Assembly (NCBI RefSeq): GCF_002307475.1
Contig: NZ_NTMH01000040.1
Span: forward strand, 372,001 to 436,000
Source of the DNA: Pantoea allii
Lineage (GTDB): Bacteria; Pseudomonadota; Gammaproteobacteria; Enterobacterales; Enterobacteriaceae
Length of the DNA: 64,000 bases
Direction: 5' to 3'
Shown here: one piece after another, positions 38,360-48,348 of the stretch
Layout: the number at the start of each line of letters is the position of its first letter
Position numbering within the stretch: position 1 is the first letter of the stretch
Translations under genes and position numbers: made by a program
The notes under the pieces: model-generated
Database searches by the model: none
Seen by the model: the letters and a program-made list of their open reading frames with translations, nothing else
Told to the model about the DNA's origin: nothing

Positions 38360-39601
38360 GTGTCTAAGCGTCGTGTAGTTGTGACTGGTCTTGGCATGTT
38401 GTCTCCTGTCGGCAATACCGTAGAGTCTACCTGGAGTGCTCTCCTTGCCGGTCAGAGCGGCATTAACCTGATCGACCATTTTGATACCAGCGCCTATGCA
38501 ACACGTTTTGCAGGTCTGGTAAGAGATTTCAATTGCGATGACTTTATCTCTCGTAAAGATCAACGCAAGATGGATGACTTCATTCAGTACGGCATCGTGG
38601 CAGGCATTCAGGCCATGCAGGACAGCGGTCTGGTTGTGACCGATGAAAATGCAGGCCGGGTTGGCGCAGCAATTGGTTCGGGCATCGGTGGTTTGGGTCT
38701 GATCGAAGACAACCATACTTCTCTGGTGAACGGCGGCCCGCGTAAAATTAGCCCATTCTTTGTGCCTTCCACGATAGTCAATATGGTGGCGGGTCATCTC
38801 ACCATCATGTATGGCTTAAAAGGCCCCAGCATTTCCATTGCGACCGCCTGTACTTCTGGCGTGCACAATATCGGTCATGCTGCACGTATCATCGCGTATA
38901 ACGATGCTGACGTGATGCTGGCGGGCGGTGCGGAAAAAGCCAGTACGCCACTTGGCGTAGGTGGATTCGGCGCGGCGCGTGCGCTGTCGACGCGCAACGA
39001 AAACCCTCAGGCGGCAAGCCGTCCCTGGGATAAAGACCGTGATGGATTTGTACTGGGTGACGGGGCGGGCATTATCGTACTGGAAGAGTACGAGCATGCT
39101 AAGAAACGTGGCGCAAAAATCTACGCGGAAATCGTGGGCTTTGGGATGAGTAGCGATGCTTATCACATGACCTCACCGCCGGAAGACGGTTCAGGTGCAG
39201 CCGCTGCAATGATCAACGCGTTGCGTGATGCGCAGATGACGCCAGACAAGATTGGTTACGTCAATGCACACGGTACTTCAACGCCAGCGGGTGACAAAGC
39301 AGAAGCCCAGGCCGTGAAATCGGTTTTTGGTGCAGCAGCCAGGACGGTGATGGTCAGCTCGACCAAATCCATGACCGGCCATCTGCTGGGTGCGGCGGGC
39401 GCGGTTGAGTCGATTTATTCGATTCTGGCCCTGCGCGATCAGGCGGTTCCACCGACGTTGAACCTGGATAACCCTGACGAAGGCTGCGATCTTGATTTCG
39501 TACCGCATACCGCACGTCAGGTTTCGGGACTGGAATACGCACTCTGTAACTCCTTCGGCTTCGGCGGCACCAACGGCTCGCTGATTTTCCGTAAAATCTA
39601 A
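38360..39601 (+). CDS. fabF: Beta-ketoacyl-ACP synthase II FabF
   Basis: Elongating condensing enzyme; in E. coli it adjusts membrane unsaturation with temperature by extending palmitoleate. The 413-residue enzyme has the Cys-His-His triad: C164 in TACTSGVH, His in [11 protein letters not shown] and His in [12 protein letters not shown]. The start is GTG after GGAGGA, with the same [13 protein letters not shown]-terminus as E. coli. Confidence 0.98.
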   Translation: MSKRRVVVTGLGMLSPVGNTVESTWSALLAGQSGINLIDHFDTSAYATRFAGLVRDFNCDDFISRKDQRKMDDFIQYGIVAGIQAMQDSGLVVTDENAGRVGAAIGSGIGGLGLIEDNHTSLVNGGPRKISPFFVPSTIVNMVAGHLTIMYGLKGPSISIATACTSGVHNIGHAARIIAYNDADVMLAGGAEKASTPLGVGGFGAARALSTRNENPQAASRPWDKDRDGFVLGDGAGIIVLEEYEHAKKRGAKIYAEIVGFGMSSDAYHMTSPPEDGSGAAAAMINALRDAQMTPDKIGYVNAHGTSTPAGDKAEAQAVKSVFGAAARTVMVSSTKSMTGHLLGAAGAVESIYSILALRDQAVPPTLNLDNPDEGCDLDFVPHTARQVSGLEYALCNSFGFGGTNGSLIFRKI

Positions 39602-39623
39602 ACATCGCGTTTATGATTGCTGT

Positions 39624-39649
39624 AAAGGCCCGCAATGCGGGCCTTTTTT
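39624..39649 (+). terminator. Intrinsic terminator after fabF
   Basis: A ten-bp stem (AAAGGCCCGC / GCGGGCCTTT) with a three-base loop is followed by T, right after fabF. Confidence 0.87.
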
Positions 39650-39723
39650 CTATTCAGTGGCCCAGAAAAAACGATAAAATCACGGCCATCGCTGAACAAC
39701 ATGCTGACACCGGAGTAAGGGCA

Positions 39724-40536
39724 ATGTGGATAAACGGCACTGAACAACCCCATCTGGCGGCCAGCGATCGCGCCGTACAGTTTGGCGACGGCTGCTTTAC
39801 CACCGCCGCCGTCTGCCAGGGCAAAATCGTCCTGTTTGACATGCATATGCAGCGGTTGCAGCAAAGCTGTGAACGGTTGTGGCTGAGTGGTGTTGACTGG
39901 TCTGCGCTGGCGCAGGAGATGCAACAGGCGGCGAGCGGACATGACAGGGCAGTGCTTAAAGTCATCCTCAGCGCCGGCAGCGGTGGGCGCGGCTACAGCC
40001 GCACAGGCTGTAGCGGCCCCACGCGAATCGTCTCGGTATCCGCCTGGCCAGCGCATTATGCAAGGTTACAGCAAACCGGCGTCAAACTGGCCGTCAGCCC
40101 GGTACGTCTGGCTCGGCAGCCACAGTTTGCCGGTCTTAAGCACCTGAACCGATTGGAGCAGGTGATGATTCGTGCCCATCTTGAGCAGACAGACGCTGAT
40201 GAGGCGCTGGTGCTTGACACTGAAGGTTGGGTGGTGGAATGCTGTGCGGCTAATTTATTCTGGCGAAGCGGCGGTACGCTTTTTACTCCGGCGCTGGATC
40301 AGGCGGGCGTTGACGGCATTATGCGGCGGAGTCTGATAGCGGAAATGCGTGCCGCAGGCCAAATTTGTCAGGTGGTACAGGCGGGATTAGCGCAGCTACT
40401 GGCAGCTGATGAAATCGTCATATGCAATGCGCTGATGCCGGTATTATCCGTTCGACAACTTGATGCGGTGGAATTCAACCAGCGCACCTTGTTTAACCAG
40501 CTACAGGCAAGCTGTAGAAAGATAATGGAAGCATAA
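39724..40536 (+). CDS. pabC: Aminodeoxychorismate lyase PabC
   Basis: PLP-dependent lyase that releases 4-aminobenzoate from 4-amino-4-deoxychorismate for folate synthesis. The 270-residue protein belongs to fold type IV aminotransferases; the PLP Lys is K139 in [12 protein letters not shown], and [15 protein letters not shown] and [22 protein letters not shown] are typical. The start [10 protein letters not shown] aligns with E. coli MFLINGHKQES. It overlaps mltG by one base. Confidence 0.96.
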   Translation: MWINGTEQPHLAASDRAVQFGDGCFTTAAVCQGKIVLFDMHMQRLQQSCERLWLSGVDWSALAQEMQQAASGHDRAVLKVILSAGSGGRGYSRTGCSGPTRIVSVSAWPAHYARLQQTGVKLAVSPVRLARQPQFAGLKHLNRLEQVMIRAHLEQTDADEALVLDTEGWVVECCAANLFWRSGGTLFTPALDQAGVDGIMRRSLIAEMRAAGQICQVVQAGLAQLLAADEIVICNALMPVLSVRQLDAVEFNQRTLFNQLQASCRKIMEA

Positions 40537-41555
40537 TGAGCCGAAGCAAAAAAATATTGGTGAGCGTGCTGGTCATCCTGCTCATCGCGGCAGCCGTAAG
40601 CTACTGGCAGGTGAAACAACTCGCTGCCAGCCGCTTAACCCTTTCCCAGGAACAGATCTATACGTTGCCGGCAGGGACCGGTCGCGTCGCCTTAGAAGCG
40701 CAGCTGGAAAGCCAGCACATCATTCCTCACAGCATCTGGTTTGGTGCATTGCTTAAACTTGAGCCAGAGCTGGCCAAATTTAAAGCCGGAACCTATCGCC
40801 TTGAGCCGTCGATGACGGTACGCAGCTCGCTGGAGCTACTGGCCAGCGGTAAAGAGGCGCAATTCCCGCTACGCTTTGTTGAAGGTCAGCGTTTGCAAGA
40901 GTGGCTGAGTGAATTACGCAAAGCGCCCTATGTGAAACATACGCTGCAGGACGACAAGTACGCGACCGTTGCCAGCACGCTCAAGCTGGACGAAAACGAA
41001 CTCGAAGGCAGCTTCTTCCCGGACACGTACCTTTATACCGCCAATACCAGCGATGTCGCCTTACTGGAACGCGCGCATCAACGGATGAAAAAGGCTATTG
41101 ATGAAGTCTGGCAGGGCCGGATGGATAACCTGCCGTATAAAAATGAGCAGGAGATGGTCACTATGGCGTCGATTATCGAAAAAGAGACTGGCGTCAGCGA
41201 AGAGCGGGCCAAAGTGGCCTCTGTGTTTATTAATCGTCTGCGCGTGGGGATGCGTTTACAAACCGATCCTACCGTGATCTACGGCATGGGAGCGGCCTAT
41301 ACTGGCACGCTGACGCGTAAAGATCTGGAGACGCCGTCGCCGTACAATACCTATATCATCAGTGGCCTGCCGCCGGGCCCCATCGCGATGCCAGGCAAAG
41401 CTTCCTTAATCGCGGCCGCCCATCCTGAAAAAACCGACTATCTCTATTTTGTTGCGGATGGCAAAGGTGGGCATACCTTCACCACTAATCTTGCCAGCCA
41501 CAACAAGGCCGTGCAGGCCTACCGGCTTGAGTTAAAGGAAAAAAATGGACAGTAA
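40536..41555 (+). CDS. mltG: Endolytic peptidoglycan transglycosylase MltG
   Basis: Inner-membrane lytic transglycosylase that cuts nascent glycan strands and is thought to set their length. A single membrane helix lies at about residues 7-22; the YceG/LysM-like domain follows, and the catalytic Glu is in [15 protein letters not shown]. The DPTVIYGMG and [22 protein letters not shown] blocks are diagnostic. It overlaps pabC by one base and tmk by eleven. Confidence 0.96.
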   Translation: MSRSKKILVSVLVILLIAAAVSYWQVKQLAASRLTLSQEQIYTLPAGTGRVALEAQLESQHIIPHSIWFGALLKLEPELAKFKAGTYRLEPSMTVRSSLELLASGKEAQFPLRFVEGQRLQEWLSELRKAPYVKHTLQDDKYATVASTLKLDENELEGSFFPDTYLYTANTSDVALLERAHQRMKKAIDEVWQGRMDNLPYKNEQEMVTMASIIEKETGVSEERAKVASVFINRLRVGMRLQTDPTVIYGMGAAYTGTLTRKDLETPSPYNTYIISGLPPGPIAMPGKASLIAAAHPEKTDYLYFVADGKGGHTFTTNLASHNKAVQAYRLELKEKNGQ

Positions 41556-42180
41556 GTTTATCGTTATTGAGGGCCTGGAAGGCGCAGGGAAAACCACAGC
41601 GCGCGATGCGGTTGTCGCAACACTGCGCGCCAGTGGCATAGAGGACATTGTCTTTACCCGCGAACCCGGTGGCACACCGCTGGCAGAACAGCTGCGCGTG
41701 CTGGTCAAGCAGGGCATAGCGGGCGAGCAGGTCACCGATAAAGCGGAACTGTTGATGCTTTATGCCGCGCGCGTACAGCTGGTGGAAACGGTGATTAAAC
41801 CCGCACTGGCGCGCGGTGCCTGGGTGGTAGGGGACCGCCACGATCTCTCGTCCCAGGCTTACCAGGGCGGTGGTCGCGGGCTGGATGCCGAACTGATGCG
41901 TACCTTACGTGATACGGTGCTGGGGGATTTTCGTCCTGACCTGACGCTGTATCTTGATGTCACGCCGGAAACCGGATTACAGCGTGCCCGCGCTCGCGGG
42001 GAATTAGATCGGATTGAGCAGGAGTCACTGCGCTTTTTTGAACGCACACGTGATCGCTATCTGGCGCTGGCTGCTGCGGACGACAGCATCCTGACGATCG
42101 ATGCTACCCAGCCGCTTGAGCAGGTGACCCGCGCGCTGCAATCCACCCTGACGGCCTGGCTGGCGGAACAGCAGGCATGA
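41545..42180 (+). CDS. tmk: Thymidylate kinase Tmk
   Basis: Phosphorylates dTMP to dTDP, essential for DNA synthesis. The 211-residue enzyme has the P-loop [11 protein letters not shown] (about 8-18), the DR-type motif [16 protein letters not shown] and the LID region [14 protein letters not shown], arranged as in the E. coli type. It starts inside the mltG 3' end and overlaps holB by four bases (ATGA). Confidence 0.97.
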   Translation: MDSKFIVIEGLEGAGKTTARDAVVATLRASGIEDIVFTREPGGTPLAEQLRVLVKQGIAGEQVTDKAELLMLYAARVQLVETVIKPALARGAWVVGDRHDLSSQAYQGGGRGLDAELMRTLRDTVLGDFRPDLTLYLDVTPETGLQRARARGELDRIEQESLRFFERTRDRYLALAAADDSILTIDATQPLEQVTRALQSTLTAWLAEQQA

Positions 42181-43166
42181 ACTGGTATCCCTGGCTAAAT
42201 CAGCCTTATCGCCAGGTGATTGGTCAGCATCAGGATGGCCGTGCCCATCACGCGCTGTTAGTTAAGGCGATTGATGGCATGGGTGATGACGCGCTGGTGT
42301 GGGGAATAAGCCGCTGGCTGATGTGTCTGCATCGTGACGGATTAAAAAGCTGTGGCCACTGCCATGGCTGCCAACTGATGCAGGCAAATACCCATCCTGA
42401 CTGGTACCGGTTGGAAGCAGAAAAAGGCAAAGCCACATTGGGCATTGATGCCGTGCGGCAGGTAACGGAAAAAATGTATCACTATGCGCAGCAGGGCGGG
42501 GCCAAAGTGGTATGGCTACCGGATGCGGCACAGCTCAGTGAAGCGGCGGCCAATGCCTTACTGAAAACCCTGGAAGAGCCGCCAGCGAATAGCTGGTTTT
42601 TTTTAAGCAGCCGGGAACCGTCCCGCCTGCTGGCCACGCTACGAAGCCGCTGCATGGTGCTGACGTTGCCACCGCCGGACGAAAACGTGAGTCTGGCCTG
42701 GCTCAGAAAGCAAGGCGCGCATGATGAGGCGAACTTACTGGCGGCGCTGCGACTGAGCGCCGGTGCACCCGGTGCGGCGCTGGCCCTGCTGGAGGACGGA
42801 CTCTGGCAGGCACGGCAAAAACTCTGCGATTCCCTGGCGAGTGCCCTGCAACAGGACATTCTGCAATTGCTGCCAGCGTTGAACGCTGACAACGGTGCGG
42901 CGCGTATCGGCTGGCTGCTGTCATTAATACTGGATGCGATGAAATGGCAACAGGGCGCGAGCCAGTGGCTCACCAACGTGGATCGCCAGGACGTGGTGGC
43001 GATGCTGGCGCAGCATTTCTCGCAAACGGCGCTCAATAACAGCGCCCATGACTGGATGCGCTGCCGTGAAACGTTGTTACAGGTTACGGCAGTGAATCGT
43101 GAACTCCTGTTAACTGACCGGTTACTGAGCTGGGCGGACCATCTGAAGCCCCACGTACCTGGCTAA
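42177..43166 (+). CDS. holB: DNA polymerase III delta-prime subunit HolB
   Basis: Clamp-loader subunit that, with gamma/tau and delta, opens and loads the beta clamp. The 329 residues (E. coli 334) include the zinc-binding Cys cluster SCGHCHGCQ (about 58-66) and the SRC motif as [14 protein letters not shown]. The delta-prime Walker A is degenerate, as usual for this subunit. Translation is coupled to tmk. Confidence 0.96.
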   Translation: MNWYPWLNQPYRQVIGQHQDGRAHHALLVKAIDGMGDDALVWGISRWLMCLHRDGLKSCGHCHGCQLMQANTHPDWYRLEAEKGKATLGIDAVRQVTEKMYHYAQQGGAKVVWLPDAAQLSEAAANALLKTLEEPPANSWFFLSSREPSRLLATLRSRCMVLTLPPPDENVSLAWLRKQGAHDEANLLAALRLSAGAPGAALALLEDGLWQARQKLCDSLASALQQDILQLLPALNADNGAARIGWLLSLILDAMKWQQGASQWLTNVDRQDVVAMLAQHFSQTALNNSAHDWMRCRETLLQVTAVNRELLLTDRLLSWADHLKPHVPG

Positions 43167-43181
43167 TTTACTGAGAAAAAT

Positions 43182-43979
43182 ATGTTTATTGTTGATTCCC
43201 ATTGTCATCTCGATGGCCTGGATTATGAAAAAAACCATCACGATCTCGATGATGTTATTGCCAAAGCGGCGGCGCGTGACGTCCGGTTTATGCTGGCGAT
43301 TGCCACGACCTTACCCGGCTTTAGCACCCTGAAAGCGCTGGTAGGCGAGCGTGAAAATATCGCGCTCTCCTGCGGCGTGCATCCGCTGAACCAGGAAGCG
43401 CCGTATGATGTCGAGTTATTCCGTCGTCTGGCCGCCGACCCTCAGGTGGTTGCGCTGGGCGAAACCGGGCTGGATTACTACTATCAGCAGGAAACCAAAG
43501 CGCAGCAGCAGCGATCGTTTCGTGAACACATCCGTACCGGGATTGCGCTGAACAAGCCCATTATCGTGCATACGCGTGATGCACGTGAAGACACGCTGGC
43601 CATCCTGAAGGAAGAACAGGTCGAACGTTGTGGCGGTGTACTACACTGTTTTACGGAAGATCAGGCGACAGCGGCAAAGCTGCTGGATATGGGTTTCTAC
43701 ATCTCCTTCTCAGGCATTGTTACTTTCCGCAATGCAGAGCAGATTCGTGACGCGGCGCGCTATGTACCGCTCGATCGCATTCTGGTCGAAACGGATTCCC
43801 CTTATCTGGCCCCCGTGCCGTACCGGGGTAAAGAGAACCAGCCTGCTTACACGCGAGATGTTGCTGACTATGTAGCGGTGCTAAAGGGCGTGGACATTGA
43901 AACCTTAGCGGCAACCACCACACAGAACTTCTCTGAGCTGTTTCATATTCCAATGAGCCGCCTGACCAGCGCATCCTGA
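43182..43979 (+). CDS. ycfH: TatD-family metal-dependent hydrolase YcfH
   Basis: A 265-residue TIM-barrel hydrolase of the TatD DNase family. Metal ligands are visible in [11 protein letters not shown], the Glu in [11 protein letters not shown], His in PIIVHTRDA and in VLHCFTED, and Asp in [16 protein letters not shown]. Family members act as 3'-5' nucleases or deaminase-like enzymes; the substrate of this one is not proven. It lies 15 bases past holB and ends in a terminator before ptsG. Confidence 0.95.
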   Translation: MFIVDSHCHLDGLDYEKNHHDLDDVIAKAAARDVRFMLAIATTLPGFSTLKALVGERENIALSCGVHPLNQEAPYDVELFRRLAADPQVVALGETGLDYYYQQETKAQQQRSFREHIRTGIALNKPIIVHTRDAREDTLAILKEEQVERCGGVLHCFTEDQATAAKLLDMGFYISFSGIVTFRNAEQIRDAARYVPLDRILVETDSPYLAPVPYRGKENQPAYTRDVADYVAVLKGVDIETLAATTTQNFSELFHIPMSRLTSAS

Positions 43980-44018
43980 TTTATTTCAGGTGCTGTAATA
44001 AATACGAAATATTATTGG

Positions 44019-44054
44019 TTGACCCTGTTTTTTTTATACAGGGTCAATTTTTTT
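44019..44054 (+). terminator. Intrinsic terminator after ycfH
   Basis: A ten-bp stem (TTGACCCTGT / ACAGGGTCAA) around a T-rich loop is followed by seven T. Confidence 0.88.
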
Positions 44055-44115
44055 GCCTGAAAAATACTCAATAAAATCACTATTGTTACGTGCTTTAGCG
44101 TTCTGATTTGCGAAA

Positions 44116-44131
44116 CGTGATAGCCGTCAAA
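44116..44131. promoter_or_regulatory. CRP site of ptsG
   Basis: CGTGATAGCCGTCAAA matches eight of ten positions of TGTGA-N6-TCACA and is the same sequence I recall from the E. coli ptsG promoter. It fits cAMP-CRP activation. Confidence 0.7.
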
Positions 44132-44134
44132 GTA

Positions 44135-44167
44135 ACGAAGGGTAATTTATTTTACCCTTCGTAATAA
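44135..44167. promoter_or_regulatory. Mlc operator of ptsG with overlapping inverted repeat
   Basis: TTATTTTACCCTTCGTAATAA at 44147-44167 fits the Mlc/NagC pattern TTATTT-N9-AAATAA with one change and closely resembles the E. coli ptsG operator. An 11-bp inverted repeat (ACGAAGGGTAA / TTACCCTTCGT) overlaps it. Mlc repression relieved during glucose uptake is the known control. Confidence 0.65.
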
Positions 44168-44236
44168 ATCAAAATGGCGGATAACGCCAACCGGTAAAGC
44201 ACCTCCCTCTTTACCACGCGCGCTGCGCGAAAAACG

Positions 44237-44252
44237 CACACATACTCAGGAG
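44237..44252 (+). promoter_or_regulatory. SgrS pairing site and ribosome site of ptsG
   Basis: CACACATACTCAGGAG includes the ribosome site and keeps the ATACTCAG core that pairs with CUGAGUAU of the small RNA SgrS in E. coli. Translation block and mRNA decay under sugar-phosphate stress are therefore likely. SgrS itself is not in the window. Confidence 0.65.
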
Positions 44253-44261
44253 TTTCACGCT

Positions 44262-45698
44262 ATGTTTAAAAACGCTTTTGCCAACTTACAAAAAGTTGGT
44301 AAATCGCTAATGCTACCGGTATCGGTTCTGCCGATCGCCGGTATTTTATTAGGTGTGGGTTCAGCCAATTTCATCTGGTTACCTGCGGTGGTCTCGCAGG
44401 TCATGGCGGAAGCGGGTGGATCGGTCTTTGCCAATATGCCCCTGATTTTTGCCATTGGTGTGGCACTGGGCTTTACCAACAACGACGGGGTTTCAGCCCT
44501 GGCCGCGGTTGTCGCTTACGGCATCATGGTGAAAACCATGGCGGTGGTAGCACCTTTAGTGCTGCATCTTCCTGCGGCGGAAATTGAGGCGAAACACCTT
44601 GCCGATACCGGGGTGCTGGGCGGCATCATTGCCGGCTCCATTGCCGCGTATATGTTCAACCGTTTCTATCGCATCAAGTTGCCTGAATATCTGGGCTTCT
44701 TTGCCGGTAAGCGCTTTGTACCGATTATCTCCGGTCTGGCGGCGATTGCGATGGGTCTGGTGCTGTCGTTTATCTGGCCTCCGGTCGGTTCCGCGATTCA
44801 GGACTTCTCCCAGTGGGCGGCGTACCAAAACCCGGTTGTGGCATTTGGTATTTACGGTGTAGTTGAGCGTGCGCTGGTGCCATTTGGTCTGCACCATATC
44901 TGGAACGTTCCCTTCCAGATGCAGATTGGTGAGTACACCAATGCCGCAGGTCAGGTATTCCACGGTGATATCCCACGCTATATGGCGGGTGATCCGACTG
45001 CGGGTAAACTTTCCGGTGGCTTCCTGTTCAAAATGTACGGCCTGCCTGCCGCGGCGATTGCAATCTGGCATTCCGCCAAACCTGAGAACCGTGCCAAAGT
45101 GGGCGGTATCATGATCTCCGCTGCGCTGACCTCGTTCCTGACCGGTATTACCGAGCCAATCGAGTTCTCGTTCATGTTCGTTGCGCCAATCCTGTATGTC
45201 ATTCACGCGCTTCTGGCAGGTCTGGCATTCCCTATCTGTATCCTGCTCGGTATGCGTGATGGCACCAGCTTCTCGCACGGTCTGATCGACTTTATCGTCC
45301 TCAGTGGTAACAGCAGCAAAATCTGGCTGTTCCCTATCGTCGGTATGATTTATGCCGCAATTTACTACACCGTTTTCCGTGTCCTGATTGTTAAGCTGGA
45401 CCTTAAAACGCCAGGACGTGAAGACAGCGCAAGCGAACAGTCTTCTTCAGCGACCGGCGGTGAAATGGCGGGCAAACTGGTGGCTGCATTCGGTGGTAAA
45501 GAGAACATTACTAACCTTGACGCCTGTATCACGCGTCTGCGCGTCAGCGTCGCCGATGTGAGCAAAGTGGATCAAACTGAACTGAAAAACCTCGGTGCGC
45601 GTGGCGTCGTGGTGGCAGGTTCAGGTGTTCAGGCGATTTTCGGCACAAAATCCGACAACCTGAAAACCGATATGGATGATTACATCCGTAGTATGTAA
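44262..45698 (+). CDS. ptsG: PTS glucose-specific EIICB permease PtsG
   Basis: Imports and phosphorylates glucose at the inner membrane using phosphate from EIIA-Glc. The 478-residue protein (E. coli 477) has the EIIC membrane domain up to about 390, with [15 protein letters not shown], a linker [10 protein letters not shown] and the EIIB domain with the phosphorylated Cys in [11 protein letters not shown] (near 422). The N-terminus [24 protein letters not shown] is almost identical to E. coli. E. coli fhuE, downstream of ptsG, is absent here. Confidence 0.98.
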   Translation: MFKNAFANLQKVGKSLMLPVSVLPIAGILLGVGSANFIWLPAVVSQVMAEAGGSVFANMPLIFAIGVALGFTNNDGVSALAAVVAYGIMVKTMAVVAPLVLHLPAAEIEAKHLADTGVLGGIIAGSIAAYMFNRFYRIKLPEYLGFFAGKRFVPIISGLAAIAMGLVLSFIWPPVGSAIQDFSQWAAYQNPVVAFGIYGVVERALVPFGLHHIWNVPFQMQIGEYTNAAGQVFHGDIPRYMAGDPTAGKLSGGFLFKMYGLPAAAIAIWHSAKPENRAKVGGIMISAALTSFLTGITEPIEFSFMFVAPILYVIHALLAGLAFPICILLGMRDGTSFSHGLIDFIVLSGNSSKIWLFPIVGMIYAAIYYTVFRVLIVKLDLKTPGREDSASEQSSSATGGEMAGKLVAAFGGKENITNLDACITRLRVSVADVSKVDQTELKNLGARGVVVAGSGVQAIFGTKSDNLKTDMDDYIRSM

Positions 45699-45727
45699 AA
45701 AGGCATAGCGCCGTTTTGCACCGCGAG

Positions 45728-45763
45728 AACCGCGTTGAGTCACTGCTCAACGCGGTTTTTTTT
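45728..45763 (+). terminator. Intrinsic terminator after ptsG
   Basis: A perfect 12-bp stem (AACCGCGTTGAG / CTCAACGCGGTT) with a six-base loop is followed by a run of T. Confidence 0.9.
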
Positions 45764-45821
45764 GCCATTTGGAAGCGCGACAGATCTGAAAGAAGGCCGT
45801 GCTAACCGGCTCTCAGAGGCA

Positions 45822-45965
45822 TCAGAGGGCTTCGCGAGTCACAAATTTTGCCGTGGTCTGCAATAGCTGGTCCGATAACAGTTGCAAATTTGCGGTCGCC
45901 GTCGCTGTTTCTTCCACCCGCGCCGCATTTTGCTGTGTATCGCTGTCCATCTGCGCGACAGCAAT
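45822..45965 (-). pseudogene. C-terminal remnant of a methyl-accepting chemotaxis protein
   Basis: Read on the minus strand, this segment encodes IAVAQMDSDTQQNAARVEET and then ATATANLQLLSDQLLQTTAK plus FVTREAL and a stop. That is the end of an MCP signalling/methylation domain: AVxQMD-xTQQNAxxVEE is the standard motif, also present in the intact receptor in this window as AVTEMDAVTQQNASLVEQ. Similarity stops abruptly at about 48 codons; nothing upstream in any frame continues the protein. I read it as the tail left after deletion of a receptor gene between ptsG and hinT. Confidence 0.8.
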
Positions 45966-46171
45966 AAGCGGCCAGGCAGGCAATAAAAGAAAGTGTGAAA
46001 ATTAGGGCGGAAGGCGGCGAGAAAAGGGGGGGAATAGTTTTCGCGCCCAGGCAAACCGCGGAATGCGTTAAACACAGCCAGTTGGTATAAGAAAAAACAG
46101 CCTGAGGTTGAAAGAAAACGAATTTCTCCCGCATACTGAGGTATTACCCTCCAGGCTAAAGGAATTGCTCT
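45966..46171. other. Gene-free stretch between the MCP remnant and hinT
   Basis: No coding region is evident. It is purine-rich on the plus strand in places (for example a GAGAAAAGG-type tract near 46018) and contains the hinT ribosome site AAAGGAA. With the remnant it makes a gap of over 400 bases without an intact gene. Confidence 0.5.
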
Positions 46172-46522
46172 ATGGCTGAAGAAACGATTTTCAGTAAAAT
46201 TATCCGTCGTGAAATTCCCGCCGACGTGGTGTATCAGGATGAACTGGTCACGGCCTTCCGTGATATTTCACCTCAGGCGCCCACGCATATCTTGATTGTG
46301 CCCAATATTCTGATTCCGACCGCCAATGATGTTGAGGCGGCACACGAGCAGGCACTGGGAAGGATGTTCACGGCTGCCGCGAAGATAGCCCGTGAAGAAG
46401 GCATTGACGAGCAGGGCTATCGCCTGATCGTTAACTGCAATAAACATGGCGGTCAGGAAGTTTACCATATCCACATGCATCTGGTGGGCGGCAAGCCGCT
46501 TGGCCCGATGCTGTCACACTGA
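46172..46522 (+). CDS. hinT: HIT-family purine nucleoside phosphoramidase HinT
   Basis: Hydrolyses adenosine 5'-monophosphoramidates. The 116-residue enzyme (E. coli 119) carries the histidine triad HIHMHLVGG, the [17 protein letters not shown]-terminal block and [18 protein letters not shown]. It heads a plus-strand group with ycfL, lpoB, thiK, nagZ and ycfP. Confidence 0.97.
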   Translation: MAEETIFSKIIRREIPADVVYQDELVTAFRDISPQAPTHILIVPNILIPTANDVEAAHEQALGRMFTAAAKIAREEGIDEQGYRLIVNCNKHGGQEVYHIHMHLVGGKPLGPMLSH

Positions 46523-46542
46523 TCCCTTAAGGGAACCTTGCT

Positions 46543-46914
46543 ATGCGTTCATGGTTGATCTGCCTGCCTGTTGTGCTGCTGAGCCTTACCGGTTGCAGCA
46601 GCGATAAACCGATGATTAATACGTCGCAGTCGCTGGTGATGGAGTCCTCGGTGCTCTCGGCGGGCATTATTACTGACGAGCCGACGCTGGATGACCACGA
46701 CGGTCAGAAACGCGCCAGCAGCGTACTTTACAATCAGCGTGAAACGCCGGTGGTTGTGCATTATCGTTATTACTGGTACGACGACAAAGGGCTTGAAATA
46801 ACGCCGCGTGAACCCGCACAGATCGTCACGGTTCCCCCGAACGGAAGCATTGCTGCCGTCTCGCAACTGGGTAACCTGACGGCCAGCAAGGTTCGTCTCT
46901 ATATCTATCTCTGA
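46543..46914 (+). CDS. ycfL: YcfL, DUF1425 lipoprotein
   Basis: A 123-residue predicted lipoprotein with lipobox SLTGC (Cys 18). The DUF1425 domain follows (SSVLSAGIITDEPTL, YRYYWYDDKGLEI). E. coli YcfL is uncharacterised; its constant place just before lpoB suggests a cell-envelope role, which is inference. Eleven bases separate it from lpoB. Confidence 0.93.
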   Translation: MRSWLICLPVVLLSLTGCSSDKPMINTSQSLVMESSVLSAGIITDEPTLDDHDGQKRASSVLYNQRETPVVVHYRYYWYDDKGLEITPREPAQIVTVPPNGSIAAVSQLGNLTASKVRLYIYL

Positions 46915-46924
46915 GGACTGTTAC

Positions 46925-47521
46925 GTGATTCGCAGTGTTAATCGTACTGGCGCGCTGTTGATGGCGCTTATTCTTTCTGGCTGCGTGCTAAAACAGCAGC
47001 AACCTGCACCCGTTGAACCCACTCAGCCTGTGGAGCCGGTTCAGCCTGTTCCTCAGCCGGAACAACCGGTACAACAACCGCAACCTGTTCCACAACCGCC
47101 TAAGCTGGTGACCATTAACTGGGATGCCAGCGTTGAGCCGTTGGTTGCGCAGATGGTTCGTGCCGCCACCGTTACACCGGGCAGCGTGTTACTGGTCGAT
47201 CGCATCAAAAACAGCACCAATGGTGCGTTGCAGGGTGAAAAGGCAACGAACGCTATTCAGAACGCGCTGAATAACAACGGTAAGTTCAGCCTGGTGTCAT
47301 CAGAACAACTGGCGCAGGCGAAACAAACGCTGGGGCTGTCGCCGGACGACAGCCTGAACTCGCGCAGTAAAGCGATTGGCCTGGCCCGTAACCTGAACGC
47401 ACAGTACGTGCTGTACAGCACGGCGAAGGGCGATGTAAAAGCACCGACCTTACAGATGCAGCTCATGCTGGTACAGACGGGCGAAATTATCTGGTCTGGT
47501 GACGGTGTCGCCCAGAATTAA
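46925..47521 (+). CDS. lpoB: Penicillin-binding protein activator LpoB
   Basis: Outer-membrane lipoprotein that reaches through the peptidoglycan to activate PBP1b. The 198 residues have a lipobox ILSGC (Cys 20), then a Pro/Gln/Val-rich flexible linker (about 22-62) and the globular domain ([52 protein letters not shown]). The start is GTG with GAGGA upstream. The globular domain aligns with E. coli LpoB; the linker differs in sequence but keeps its composition. Confidence 0.96.
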   Translation: MIRSVNRTGALLMALILSGCVLKQQQPAPVEPTQPVEPVQPVPQPEQPVQQPQPVPQPPKLVTINWDASVEPLVAQMVRAATVTPGSVLLVDRIKNSTNGALQGEKATNAIQNALNNNGKFSLVSSEQLAQAKQTLGLSPDDSLNSRSKAIGLARNLNAQYVLYSTAKGDVKAPTLQMQLMLVQTGEIIWSGDGVAQN

Positions 47522-48317
47522 TGCGGCGTTTCTGCAACTGATCACGGCAACTATCGGTGAGCAACAGGTCACTGTAACGCCGTTAGCGGGATTAACCGGG
47601 CAGAGCTGTCACATCGTCACCCAGCAGGGACGACGTCTTCTCCGTCCGGCGCCACAGCCGCCGATACCTTTTGTTAATCGCCAGCGCGAAGGGCGGCTAC
47701 TGCGTAAATTACGGCCCAGCGGTCTGGTGCAGGCTCCGCTGGCAGCCAACCGCCATGGCATTATTCTGCCATGGCAGGAGGGAGAGGTCATGAGCGATGC
47801 CGGGTTTCGTGCCGGGCGGCGTCAGGTCCTTGCGCTACTGCAACAGCTTCATCAGCAGCCGCTCACCGGTTATCGTTTATCTCTGTTGCCCTTGCTCTGG
47901 CAATACTGGCAGCGTTGCCAGCAGCGACATCATCGCTGGCTGCGTCAGCTACAACGGCTAACGCAGCAAGGCGAGCCGCGGCCATTACGGCTTGCTCCTC
48001 TGCATATGGACGTGCATCCCGCTAACCTGATTCAGTCAGAACAGGGGCTGCACCTCATTGACTGGGAATATGCCGCAGACGGCGATGTGGCGCTTGAGCT
48101 GGCCGCCGTCTGTTTGTCGGACCCGACTCAACAGATCTACTGGCTGCGTGACTATGCGGCGCTCATGCAGTTACCGCTGGCCTCACTGCAGCGGCAGGTT
48201 TCACGCTGGCAGCCCTGGCTGCATCTGTTAATGGCCAGTTGGTATCAACTGCGCGCTGAACAGAGTGGCGATGAGCATTTACAACAGCTGGCTCAACAGA
48301 GCTGGTCACAGATTTAA
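47499..48317 (+). CDS. thiK: Thiamine kinase ThiK
   Basis: Phosphorylates salvaged thiamine to thiamine monophosphate. The 272 residues (E. coli 274) show a choline-kinase-like fold with catalytic loop [10 protein letters not shown] and metal-binding [17 protein letters not shown]. The assigned GTG start lies inside lpoB, giving a 23-base overlap, and has no Shine-Dalgarno, so the start is uncertain; translation may be coupled to lpoB termination. Confidence 0.9.
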   Translation: MTVSPRINAAFLQLITATIGEQQVTVTPLAGLTGQSCHIVTQQGRRLLRPAPQPPIPFVNRQREGRLLRKLRPSGLVQAPLAANRHGIILPWQEGEVMSDAGFRAGRRQVLALLQQLHQQPLTGYRLSLLPLLWQYWQRCQQRHHRWLRQLQRLTQQGEPRPLRLAPLHMDVHPANLIQSEQGLHLIDWEYAADGDVALELAAVCLSDPTQQIYWLRDYAALMQLPLASLQRQVSRWQPWLHLLMASWYQLRAEQSGDEHLQQLAQQSWSQI

Positions 48318-48348
48318 CGGCGTTACGCCGAGAGACAGGATTCAGGTT

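Noticed and set aside
43980..44261. Possible small gene before ptsG
   Set aside because: The sequence is accounted for by the ycfH terminator and ptsG control sites; no frame has a credible start.
45802..46134. Minus-strand 110-codon frame over the MCP remnant
   Set aside because: It reads the remnant out of frame; the chemoreceptor similarity is in the neighbouring frame.
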